Assembly (NCBI GenBank): GCA_049487715.1
Contig: CP150576.1
Location: 124,001-188,000, forward strand
Length of the DNA stretch: 64,000 bases
Reading direction: 5' to 3'
From: Pycnococcus provasolii
Lineage: Eukaryota; Chlorophyta; Pseudoscourfieldiophyceae; Pseudoscourfieldiales
Below are positions 40,301 through 47,408 of the stretch, one piece after another. The position numbers and the translations under genes were made by a program. Below the pieces are notes generated by a model that was not told the DNA's origin, searched no databases, and was given only the letters and a program-made list of their open reading frames with translations. Each line of letters begins with the position of its first letter. Position 1 is the first letter of the stretch.

Positions 40301-42770
40301 CCGCGCGCACAACAGACAGGACGAGCACGCGATCTACGTTCACGCTTACGACTGCGGCGACGGCCTGCACAATGCCCTCAAGCCATCCAGCATGGAGCAC
40401 AGCTGGCGCATTTCTCAGCATTAGTGGGAAACTCAGCGCGAATGCGGCGGGAGGTAATTCAGGCGGCGGCGGCGGCGGCGGCGGTGGCGGCGGAGACGGC
40501 GGCGGTGGCGGCGGAGACGGCGGCGGCGGAGACGGAGGTGGAGAAGGCGGCGGCGGTGGCAGCAGCGGCGGCGGTGCTGGCGGCGGCGGACTCGGAGGAG
40601 TGGCGGGGGGACTTTTCGGCGGTGCCGGTGGCGGGCTTGGCGGTGGCGGGCTCGGCGGCGGAGACGGCGGTGCTGGCGGCGGCGGTGGCGAGCAATTTCC
40701 CATCGTTATGCATGTTGCTGGCGGCGGCGGCGGCGAAGGGGGCGGCGGTGGCGGCGGCGAAGGGGGCGGGCTCGGCGGCGGCGGTGGCGGACTTGGCGGC
40801 GGTGGTGGAGGAGGTGGCGGATTTGGCGGCGGTGGTGGGCTGAACGGGCTGAGCGGTGGCGGAGGAGGGGAAGGCGGCGGCGGCTTTGGAGACGGGGGTG
40901 GCGGAGCATTTGGCACAGGCGGCGGTGGGCTCGGCGGCGGCGGACTCGGCGGCGGGCTTGGCGGCGGGCCTGGCGGGTTCGGCGGCGGCGGGCTCGGCGG
41001 CGGGTTCGGCGGCGGGCTCGGCGGCGGCGCCTGGAATGTGGGAGATGAAGACACCGTCAAGCTTGCGAGGCTCGTCAAGCCAGAACTTACCAGTGCCGTC
41101 TGCAGAACTTCTGCATTTACCGCATTGAGAAGATTGCCAGCCGAAACTGCAACTGCAAAGGACGCAACCTCCACCTTGTAGTCCACGTTCACGCTTCCTG
41201 CGAGAATGCTGCGACGCCCAGCCATTCCACCACCACCGGGACCATTTGTGACGGACAGGATTGTGACGGCAGACTTGTCCACCTGAATGTTGCCGTTGCT
41301 GAGGCGCTTGGCTACACCACCGCGGAATGATGTGCGTTGTGCCTCCCCGAAAGTGGAAGCGGTGTATCCCGTGAGGACTACCGAGGAGCTGATCGCCGCC
41401 AAAGCTGGCGGAGGTGGGGGGGGCGATGGCGGTGGCGGTGGCGGTGGTGAAGGTGGCGGTGAAGGTGGAGGAGATGGAGGTGGTGAAGGTGGAGGAGATG
41501 GAGGTGGAGGTGGTGAAGGTGGAGAAGGTGGAGGAGATGGAGGTGGAGATGGAGGTGGTGAAGGTGGAGGAGATGGTGGAGGAGATGGAGGAGGAGGTGG
41601 TGAAGGTGGAGGAGATGGAGGTGGAGATGGAGGTGGAGAAGGTGGAGGAGATGGAGGTGGAGATGGAGGTGGTGAAGGTGGAGGAGATGGAGGTGGCGGC
41701 GGCGGCGGCGGCGAGTATGCTGTGAGTCCATAAAAATTCAGGATGTGGCGTCCAACATTTCGTGGTGGTGACGGTGGCGGTGGCGGTAAAGGCGGAAGTG
41801 GTGGTGGCGGTAACGGTGGTGGCAGAGGGGGCGGTGGAGGGGGCGAAGGAGGTGGTGGCGAAGGTGGAGAAGGAGGGGGCGGCGGCGGCGGCGACGACGG
41901 TGGTGGTGGCGGCGGCGGTGGAGGTCCGGGCCGCGAAGGCACAAGCGCCAAGACGGCGTCCGTCGTATTGCGTACCGTGACACGCACGAGTGCTGCGTAG
42001 TCCGACGCGACACGTGTGTACCACGTACCAGCTGGCACTTGTACGGTTACGTGCTGGTCAAGCGCATCGCCGTACACGCACTGCTCCACCGGCGTACGTC
42101 GGCAGAGGCTCCACCGCGCCGCGGCTGCAAGTCGCGACGCGTCGTATGGCGAGTTGAGCAAGGCGACATTGTCCACCTCCACGTGCACGTGAATGGGGTA
42201 CGTGTCCGCCATCCCGCAGTCCGCCTCGCATCCGTGCACGTTGTCTTGATATGTCCACGCCGGCGTTTCGCCTTCTTCGCAGACGTGGTTTCCGCAGAGT
42301 GCCGGTTTCCACGCGAGGTTTAAGATTTTGCGCTTCAAGACGTCCTCGAGGAGTCCGAGCGGCGACACCTCTGTTTTCTTCACCTTAAGCTTAGTTTTTT
42401 CCATCAACAAAGCGGAGGTTCCATACGAATACGAAGAAGGCCAGTCATGATTATTACTTGGCTTAGGTGAGGCCGTTAGCAGCATCAGATGTTTTCGAAT
42501 ATCACGCTGAGATGTCATTCCACTAGCAAGGCCGCCAGCCGCATCCGAGGAAGAACCATCCCCTCCTGATGCCGAAGATGCACCAGCTCCTGATGCCGAA
42601 GATGATGGCCGAAGTCCTTGATATAAAAACAGATACACAACCAGAAACGTAATTAATATGCGCAATAATGAGAGCCAGTAGTAAGACGAAGCGCGAACAT
42701 GACTCAATAGGGCACCGACGCGAGACGCGAATGAACGCGCATTGCTATTGCTGGGAGGGAACATTGGCAT
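34392..42770 (-). CDS. Giant polycystin (PKD/TRP)-like channel with a proline-rich, HYR/DUF5011-type ectodomain
   Basis: 2792 residues, single exon, ATG at 42770. Residues 31-52 are a first membrane helix (YWLSLLRILITFLVVYLFLY). A Cys module CGNHVCEEGE ... GCEADCG follows. Two long Pro/Ser blocks (about 278-454 and 578-774) resemble algal pherophorin or extensin-type SPPPP rods and flank SEA-like domains. Residues ~870-1600 hold several DUF5011/HYR-like Ig modules (for example YKATDMRGSRTSASRIVEIF; KAYDDVDGDITPFV). The polycystin ectodomain with TNLIDGGYIDNATSAVTVHF lies near 2040. Five hydrophobic helices from ~2100 to ~2430 follow, with a pore-like region near DLFSLAFGHGG. The cytosolic tail ends in a Glu run from (GAG)n near 2743. 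It is likely a cell-surface or ciliary cation channel or mechanosensor; the function is inferred. Confidence 0.75.
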   Translation of the reverse strand: MPMFPPSNSNARSFASRVGALLSHVRASSYYWLSLLRILITFLVVYLFLYQGLRPSSSASGAGASSASGGDGSSSDAAGGLASGMTSQRDIRKHLMLLTASPKPSNNHDWPSSYSYGTSALLMEKTKLKVKKTEVSPLGLLEDVLKRKILNLAWKPALCGNHVCEEGETPAWTYQDNVHGCEADCGMADTYPIHVHVEVDNVALLNSPYDASRLAAAARWSLCRRTPVEQCVYGDALDQHVTVQVPAGTWYTRVASDYAALVRVTVRNTTDAVLALVPSRPGPPPPPPPPPSSPPPPPPPSPPSPPPPSPPPPPPLPPPLPPPPLPPLPPPPPSPPRNVGRHILNFYGLTAYSPPPPPPPPSPPPSPPPSPPPSPPPSPPPSPPPSPPPSPPPPPSPPPSPPPSPPPSPPPSPPPSPPSPPPPPSPPPSPPPSPPPSPPPSPPPPPPPSPPPPPPALAAISSSVVLTGYTASTFGEAQRTSFRGGVAKRLSNGNIQVDKSAVTILSVTNGPGGGGMAGRRSILAGSVNVDYKVEVASFAVAVSAGNLLNAVNAEVLQTALVSSGLTSLASLTVSSSPTFQAPPPSPPPNPPPSPPPPNPPGPPPSPPPSPPPPSPPPPVPNAPPPPSPKPPPPSPPPPPLSPFSPPPPPNPPPPPPPPPSPPPPPPSPPPSPPPPPPPSPPPPPATCITMGNCSPPPPPAPPSPPPSPPPPSPPPAPPKSPPATPPSPPPPAPPPLLPPPPPSPPPSPPPPSPPPPPPSPPPPPPPPPPPELPPAAFALSFPLMLRNAPAVLHAGWLEGIVQAVAAVVSVNVDRVLVLSVVRAEVTTVQVRVQLTTESTADAQETASALSAASSSGDMSRAFAEAGVDVLGPELGADPAVFAATPIYLKDLHVAPPKPPPGSPGVREGLPPLISVFGPSRVYASSIAMYVDQGARAVDAEGSALVISASTTLASAPPYAVGVYVVEYKATDMRGSRTSASRIVEIFDACEALNVGARVCLDTSTPYCSLPTGECVLSLGAEVPLFESALAELPKRADDVLSAASSTSLAAAAKAVLGKADTIPPLLAFASSPGKSSVDEMLVVGESWVATKDIRAIDDVDGLCGDGKACTILTSGAALVSTSQPTEQPLEVTYAAVDSAGNVACCLTKFVHVVSRCGSEPLCSNGKCGERGSCLTVGSFPIETLRTSTTQVSKASSLSLRLLGSSEVRLASGLGYRKCHAGRVPTPTHPCDMGVKAYDDVDGDITPFVRACGKLLAASGLAGCLLDANKAGSYHIQFEVSNSGGATATVSRILIVLGDRTSLDSPLLSMLSVPQPKPPTLQLVGSNAVVQLPRYSGYGKCTGAQNHVDRHCEPGVVARSAKGADLASEVLACAPEECLGQTCAEFRFVNPGMAACGIDTSAPVGTTFTIVFTVRDFGTDPPTYAEANRYVTIVDPCEKGMQYDPSTRLCTVSKTLASTQAPARTNAKRARIDLNLVGADHVTVAYITPLDEGANSLLPCIATPAVEREASCGISARADVDGTSFDVSSAIAPSMPAQREADGSVVPQAAVELRCSLAAAGAGACFPGTYHFAYRVNDDAAAAIAGASAPVLPSALVKRAVRVVRVARLNGSYLISSLGVFGSIGFEPGIVDSFACDDGCAAGVTVRATVTEALVSAGYKLFTGGSLSGSVPSDNTVVIMSATGIANRTDQALVTFYVDVEAPPDTGDGIRRELGLTVASVSIPPAVDVKALEERYASEIASYIDAAQQATRDSLEKARAMSGARLASSLDASGRWQTGSVDRLVSDFLSSGAEIENLARDLREMAREYAGHERSSSTAARQYRPSFFRPVRAAFDLHRSAMRNNLQKTAARHGDVSSLRDLKLGDADAAPFVIGSTKAVSKPARREIVHGRGTLVGGILVATRRRNSICDGGSSSRGGGGPNEDYGKCTQSYSPYSDGSQTYNAIGQDPAYTLGSSLFDINYVDDPSYGAVAQSTIAAANETARLYDWNTTRDGHKFPHAFLNGPSDRLPTPKSFAYPVYFPKELTRQRALALHTNLIDGGYIDNATSAVTVHFCVSFPRARVLAHVSLVAEHVLETGASQYRQFVDIFPDVFTFDGGKTRSSRSWVWAHVLELLMLLVVIVDVASTLHAVTSLVLTRRVVELKYVSEARTAHARMVSRMRSLAYAPWNAYQPKNDGRSISPLSAPAASLRRFPWGLAVCAVCEILTISLWYGYRFELSRYAVSEAGDGTFPGIYDSRVVNGTARSWMHAREQSVENVTEVWKGGYIDPDGSRRLEAFYAQLGRMRGTLSAHRMFAMLTLIVCLARAVCATSRHDSLGWYVRTMWRASGDLAHLLVVSAAALVIAHVALRAVTEMSGVHGAADDVHAGPLTVFDLFSLAFGHGGVHIQPYAWIDTASLSFATTISYVAGTMLWAVVGVGGAMCVGVLFLALVVHHARRPDAMRWWFDEDTWLAECSANFDGTGDMRHQAAPRQPTRRKIALFDAFSDVASWIAAWRARECGSSSIAPELRKDVALRAADALARAYHSTSSVALTRVLSTEEEEHLERSRWFRLGGGPECETDVRVLVEAYLQLELNNKHDNHEDEQAEMDNEYTRAAAAAAASTAAQLARALAIAPHTGGAGAWCEVPRGRRSISSPEGPESPTADVEFPDVSREGRVRATRTYRVLGRELAVDVRQGADKFADQATSTVSTMRHNVATMRRRLRRALRKARRSPTSAADEVDVRGVRLEEEKGAEEEEEEEEEEEEEEEEEEEESPIPALRDLHIFDDEDDIEDEYRKLDAGEAVRVYFPE

Positions 42771-42849
42771 GGCGTGCTTCCGGAATGCAGAATGAAAAAG
42801 GAGGGGGAGGGAGAATAAACTTGGCGGGAAAAACTTCAGTCAGAGACGC

Positions 42850-43000
42850 TTTGGGGGCCTTATGGCCCGGCCCGGGACCCGTCGGCCGGGCCGCCGCGGG
42901 CCGGGGAGGTGGGGATACGCCGTCGGTCGTACTATCTACGTGGCGGGACCTCGTGGCGGGCCCATTTCTAGATTCCGGGCCTCTTTCCGGCCGGGCCCAT
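42850..43000 (-). promoter_or_regulatory. GC-palindrome and site II cluster upstream of the polycystin-like gene
   Basis: GGCCCGGCCCGGG near 42860, and two sense-strand TGGGCC elements at 42959-42964 and 42994-42999, both within AAATGGGCCC. They lie 90-230 bp upstream of the ATG at 42770. Confidence 0.4.
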
Positions 43001-43019
43001 TTATTTCTCGAGAGAGATT

Positions 43020-43646
43020 TCGACTTGGCCGACGGCTATTGACAGCGGCGCTCAAGCAGGCGAGAAAGCGCCGAAGGGCGTCGTTGGCGCGTCGGAGGCA
43101 GAGGCGCAGGCGAAGGAGCGCCGGCAGGGGCGCGTGAGCGCTGCAGAGCGCCAAGTGCGCCTCGAGGAGGCGAAGACGGAGGCATTTACCTCTATCGCGC
43201 GCCTGATGGTGGAGAACGCGCGGCAGCGCGAGCGGCGCGAGAGTGCGCAGCTCGAGCGCGAGCGCGAGCTGCAGCGCGAGCGTGAGCACAGGCGCGAACT
43301 TTTGCATTCGACGGCGCATGCACTTGGGGTGCCGACGGACACGACGCCAGCACTGCAGGAAGTGCACGCGCTGAGAGCGCAGATCGAGGACCTCAAGACC
43401 ATGCTGAGCCTTCGCACGACGGTGCAGCGCGACGAGGGGCCGACGGTGGTTGAGCCGGCGCAGCCACAGCACCATCCGACGTACTCCGTCTCGAAAAAAA
43501 GTCGAGGCCTCGGCACCCCTCGGCGAGGCCTCGGGAGGCCTCGGGAGGCCTCGAAGGCCTCGGCGAGGCCTCCCGAGGCCTCGCTTTTTCGAGGGGTGCC
43601 GAGGCCTCCCGAGGCCTCGCCGAGGGGTGCCGATCACCTACCTTAA
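43020..43646 (+). pseudogene. Fragment of a coiled-coil protein gene running into a GAGGCCTC repeat
   Basis: The plus frame is open from about 43000 and codes a Glu/Arg/Ala-rich helix: SEAEAQAKERRQGRVSAAER, EAFTSIARLMVENARQRER, then an ALQEVHALRAQIEDLKTML leucine heptad. No in-frame ATG exists before it; the listed start at 43134 is GTG. After about residue 120 the frame enters the GAGGCCTCG repeat. It reads like the 3' part of a transposase- or SANT-type protein tail whose 5' end was lost, but no domain proves this. The rest of 43.65-44.25 kb shows no supported gene. Confidence 0.3.
43510..43633. repeat. Perfect 35-bp inverted repeat made of GAGGCCTC units
   Basis: Arms 43510-43544 and 43599-43633 are exact reverse complements, beginning TCGGCACCCCTCGGCGAGG, with a 54-bp spacer that itself contains more AGGCCT units. 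It could fold as a long GC hairpin, or be a small inverted-repeat element. Confidence 0.85.
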
Positions 43647-44256
43647 ACTTAAGAGTTTTCCCGACGAAGTGCCGAACTTGCGATTTCGCCGGGACTCGCT
43701 CCATGAGCGCATTCGACGCAAGGATTCATCTGCACATCACTCGTGCCCAATCTGTTCGCCACGGTGGCCTCCCAAGCACGGCGCAACCACGGCAACCTTC
43801 GCTTAACAGCGGAGGCGTCGTCACCTTGCGTCGAGCCGTCGACGCGGAAGCGTCGCTAGTGCGCTTCGGACCCATATTGTTGCTTGCTCTCCGAGTTTGA
43901 TAGTTGCCAACGCGAGCGGGGCTCGCGGGTACGCACTTGGTGCGCCTTGGTTGTCCTATTCGCTAGTACTAGCGAGTTGCGCGCGACGCCACAGGCGAGC
44001 GCGAGGACACTTGGTTGTACGCGCTAAAAGCGCGAACAAACAAATGATGGTAGAGAAGAGAAAACCCCTGTCAAGAACCCCAACTAACCGGTTGCAAGAA
44101 GGTGTTGCAAGAGGTGGGTGCAAGGTTATCCGGTGTTGGGACCCCTCCCTCCCCCTGGTCCCTCCATGACCAGCCAGTGGAGTGGTTTTGGCGATATGGT
44201 GAGAGATGTACTGTATACGTCGTGTACTGTAAATACCTACTAAAGTTACCACCAAG

Positions 44257-44880
44257 TCAGTCGCCCATGCCCAGCCACTTTCCGATGTTCGTGCCCGAGC
44301 CCGCGCAATCATAACAAGCCAAGTACTTCTGCCCGCGACACACCCAGCACATCTTATCGCCGGCTGCACGTGTGGATATCGATTTCAAGAGGTATGTGGG
44401 GAATTCGTTTCGGGTGTGAGAATTTACCTTTCAGCTCACTCACTGTGGCAAGTACGTACCTGTGTCGACCATGTTCGTCGGACTCTGCAGCCTCGCGCCT
44501 TCGTTGAAGTCCACCGTCGCACCCTGCGAGGGGTTCTTGCCTGTCCCTCCACACGCGCCGCAGGCAACCATGCCCGTTCCCCCGCACGTTTGACACGGCC
44601 CACTGTTCGGCGCAGGTTCAGGTTGTTCTCCCCGTTCTCTGGCTTTTTTTCTCTCAAGGAACGCCTGTTGTTCGGGCGAGAGTCCAGCGACAGGAGTCTC
44701 ACTTTTCGTATAGTCGTCTCCAGGTTCAGGTTGGTTCTCAAACGAGTGCGCACGAATCACGACACTATGAGTAGCACGCGCCCCACTAACCTTAGCACTG
44801 TTTAAGGACCGACGACCTGCATAAACGTGACGAGCCGATTGCGACGACGACGACGACCTGAACGATGAGACCTTCTTCAT
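44257..44880 (-). CDS. Plastid DnaJ-type cysteine-rich zinc-finger protein, two exons
   Basis: Exons 44880-44460 and 44363-44257 with a 96-bp phase-1 intron (donor GTACGT, acceptor GCAG); 175 residues. The N-terminus (MKKVSSFRSSSSSQSARHVY) is a typical plastid transit peptide. Exon 1 holds CQTCGGTGMVACGACGGTGKN, two CxxCxGxG half-sites. Exon 2 supplies the missing pair, CWVCRGQKYLACYDCAGSG, so the splice completes a four-Cys-pair, two-zinc DnaJ cysteine-rich domain, which strongly supports the model. It lacks a J domain, like plant BSD2, PSA2 and LQY1, which help assemble Rubisco or photosystems in stroma or thylakoids. Which of these it represents cannot be settled by eye. Confidence 0.8.
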
Positions 44881-45088
44881 AGGATACCTATACAGTAGAA
44901 TAAAAGTCAGACCAGAGCGAACAGCACCAGATGTTGCCGTGAAGTAAAACTATTTATGGGAAATGACGTGCGTGACCGAGAGCCTCAGAGCCTCAGGTGT
45001 CAGGGTAAGGTAAAAATAAAAAACTCATCCAGAACAGAAAAAACTACCTTAAAAGCTCATCCAGAAAAACACGACGACGAGACTACGA

Positions 45089-45232
45089 TTAGGGTATTAG
45101 GGTACCCCATGGTGGTGGTGGGAAAAATCAAAGGCGGTATTAGGGTTAGGGTTAGGGTTACAACTAGGGTTAGGGTATTAGGGTTACAACTAGGGTTAGG
45201 GTTAGGGTTTTAATAGAAAACTAGGGTTAGGT
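45089..45232 (+). promoter_or_regulatory. Largest TTAGGG-repeat array, upstream of the DCL-like gene
   Basis: About a dozen TTAGGG or TATTAGGG units on the plus strand in several blocks separated by TACAACTA spacers. The array ends about 110 bp before the ATG at 45344, in gene orientation. Confidence 0.55.
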
Positions 45233-45343
45233 GGCGGCGGCTTTGGCTTTGGTGTTTCTTTTCGTTCCTCTCCTCTTCGAAGCCCCTTGTCCATTGTGGA
45301 GCTCCCGGACTCACTCTTCGTGCGGAATAAATAAAGAAATACA

Positions 45344-46021
45344 ATGACGGTGCCCAATGACGACTCCCTTCAAGGCAAAGAAGCGGAAGCTGCTGACGGT
45401 GACGGTGCTCAGAAGCGCCCGTTGGAGGATGCACCCGTTTCCGCTGACGCCACTGCACTCGAGCCATCGTCGAAACGACCTCGCTCCGACCAGGCTGCTG
45501 GTGATGTTCCTGCTGGGGATGATCCTGATGGAAATGGGAATCCCCAGCAGAAAGAAATACCATTACAGCCAGTCTCACCCGTGAAACTCGGACCGATGAA
45601 GTTTGATTTCTCAGACGATGCCGTGACGTACTTCAGTAAGCTCCTCAACGCGCAAACGCCGAGGCAAAATATTAACGAGTATGAACGCATGGTGCTCCAA
45701 GCTCTCATTGAAAACGGACACCCCAGCTACCAAGAGAAGGCGGGTGAGTCGGGTGTCAAGCACTTCCTCGTCGATAACCACCCGGAACACCCGTCGAAGT
45801 GCTTCTGGCTCGTTCGACCAGACGGGTCGCGCGAAGACTTCTCGTACCGCAAGTGCGTGCTCTCGCTCTGGCCGGAAGCAAACTTCAGCAGCGCAGGGGG
45901 TGGGGAGCGCCGCTTCTCGGGTGGCGGCGACAGGCGCCACGGCGGTGGTCGTGGTCGCCACGGAGGTGGCGGTGGCCGCGGAAGAGGTCGGTTCAATCAC
46001 GGACGTGACAGGCGCCGCTAG
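45344..46021 (+). CDS. DCL/DUF3223-domain protein with RGG-rich tail
   Basis: 225 residues from the ATG at 45344. Residues 1-80 are acidic and disordered with a KRPR-type basic cluster. The DUF3223 domain spans about 85-172: FSKLLNAQTPRQNINEYERM, then HPSYQEKAGESGVKHFLVDN, and the signature CFWLVRPDGSREDFSYRKC. This domain is found in the plant DCL family needed for plastid rRNA processing and in the C-terminal domains of plant Pol IV/V largest subunits. The C-terminus is an RGG/GGGRGR tract typical of RNA-binding proteins. There is no obvious transit peptide, so a nuclear or cytosolic RNA role is as likely as a plastid one. The 3'UTR carries a repeat shared with the Sfi1-like gene. Confidence 0.8.
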   Translation: MTVPNDDSLQGKEAEAADGDGAQKRPLEDAPVSADATALEPSSKRPRSDQAAGDVPAGDDPDGNGNPQQKEIPLQPVSPVKLGPMKFDFSDDAVTYFSKLLNAQTPRQNINEYERMVLQALIENGHPSYQEKAGESGVKHFLVDNHPEHPSKCFWLVRPDGSREDFSYRKCVLSLWPEANFSSAGGGERRFSGGGDRRHGGGRGRHGGGGGRGRGRFNHGRDRRR

Positions 46022-46030
46022 TTGTGTGCT

Positions 46031-46131
46031 GTTCAGTAATGAAGTTGCACATTAGTTTGTCCAACGGTCGTCCATTCACATCATTCACTTTCACCATTCA
46101 GCCCATTCACCGGTGCAATTCACAGCGCGTT
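46031..46131 (+). repeat. Copy A of a shared 3'UTR repeat
   Basis: Starts GTTCAGTAATGAAG ten bases after the DCL stop codon. The core CGGTCGTCCATTCACA ... CAGCCCATT ... CGGTGC ... GCGCGTT matches copy B at 49958-50045, with one internal length difference. Confidence 0.75.
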
Positions 46132-46902
46132 GCTTGGGCGGTGTTTTATTCTTCTTTTTCTTCGGCGTCGTGCGTGAGAGCTCCGCACGCACGAGCTTGT
46201 CACCGCCTTCGAGCTTAAGGCTTAAGTCCGGCGAAGAAGAAGAGGCTTCCGGAGAGCAGACAACACGGCTCAAGTGAAGACTGACGAGGACGGAGGGAGG
46301 CTTATGAATGCATACAACGTGCTTACGTGTCTGACCACCTTAAGGTACACACCAGTTCATAATGACCATGATTATGACGCGCCCATGATGACAAGTCACA
46401 GATTCCGACGGAATCAGTGGTCCGAGCGAGCGGTGAAAGACAAGTCTCGCGACCGTGCTTCAAGACGACGGCAGAGACACCTGGCCTGAGGTGGCCGAGA
46501 CGCGCATACAGGCATACCGCATACTTTACGATGCGACCAATCACGAAGTTGTTGAAGATGGTCAACTTCACAACTTCACTCCCATACCACTACAAGCCAA
46601 GCCGTCTAGACGTCTGTCTGTTGCCGCGAGCACGAGGACGAGGGACCGTGGACGACGACGGCGCTCCACCAGCTGATTGATGCACATGCACATGCACACG
46701 AACGAACGATCATCGCGAGAAACGAGTGCATCCATGAGGTGCAACGTCGCTCGCTTCGCCATCAGGCAACTGACAGACGACATTTATTTATCGCGCTCCT
46801 CATCATAGTTCTTATCATTGGCCTCATCATTTGTCCCGCACCCGCAAGTCAGCGTCATTGTGTGTCATTCACGTGTGTGTGTGTGTGTGTGCACGGACGC
46901 CC

Positions 46903-46945
<43 letters not shown>

Positions 46946-47053
46946 CGTTAACACACACCTTCAGGTCGGTCTCTCTCACACTTCACTTTCAGTTGTCGAT
47001 CATCGTACTCCTACTTACTGTCTTTTATATTTAAGTAAAAAAGTTAGAGAGCG
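46132..47053. other. Intergenic region with a TG microsatellite
   Basis: About 920 bp with no supported gene. A TG dinucleotide tract occupies roughly 46872-46944 and is interrupted once. The last 100 bp before the ATG at 47054 probably hold the promoter of the Sfi1-like gene. Confidence 0.5.
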
Positions 47054-47377
47054 ATGGACTTCACGCGAAATGATACGCAAACTTCGTCATTTATCAACAC
47101 CATGAGTCCAAGTGCACGCCTCTTACTGGAAAAACACCTCAAGCACGCAGCGGCTTCTTCCGAAGACGCGCCGACGCCGACTACTGCTGCTACGCCAACG
47201 ACGACCACGACACCTTCGCCTTTCTCCGCGTCCACCACAACAAATACACAACCTGCGGGACAACCTCCACCAAGAAGCTTGGCGTCAACAACGCACACAA
47301 CCAAGCAACCGACGAGGACGATGACATCTACCACACCCATGTCGGCGAGTGGATCTTCGTTCTTGTCAACAAGCAGA

Positions 47378-47408
<31 letters not shown>

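Noticed and set aside
40120-41733. Long plus-strand Gly-rich open frames
   Set aside because: They are the antisense shadow of the SPPPP-coding blocks of the polycystin-like gene; GGCGGC and GGAGGT repeats are open in several frames.
40459-42024. Minus-strand Ser/Thr/Ala-rich frame of about 520 codons
   Set aside because: Same strand but another frame of the Pro-rich region; low complexity and no domain, whereas the overlapping frame extends through a recognisable channel.
43640-44250. tRNA or small RNA gene
   Set aside because: No T-loop/anticodon pairing could be built; only short open frames without motifs.
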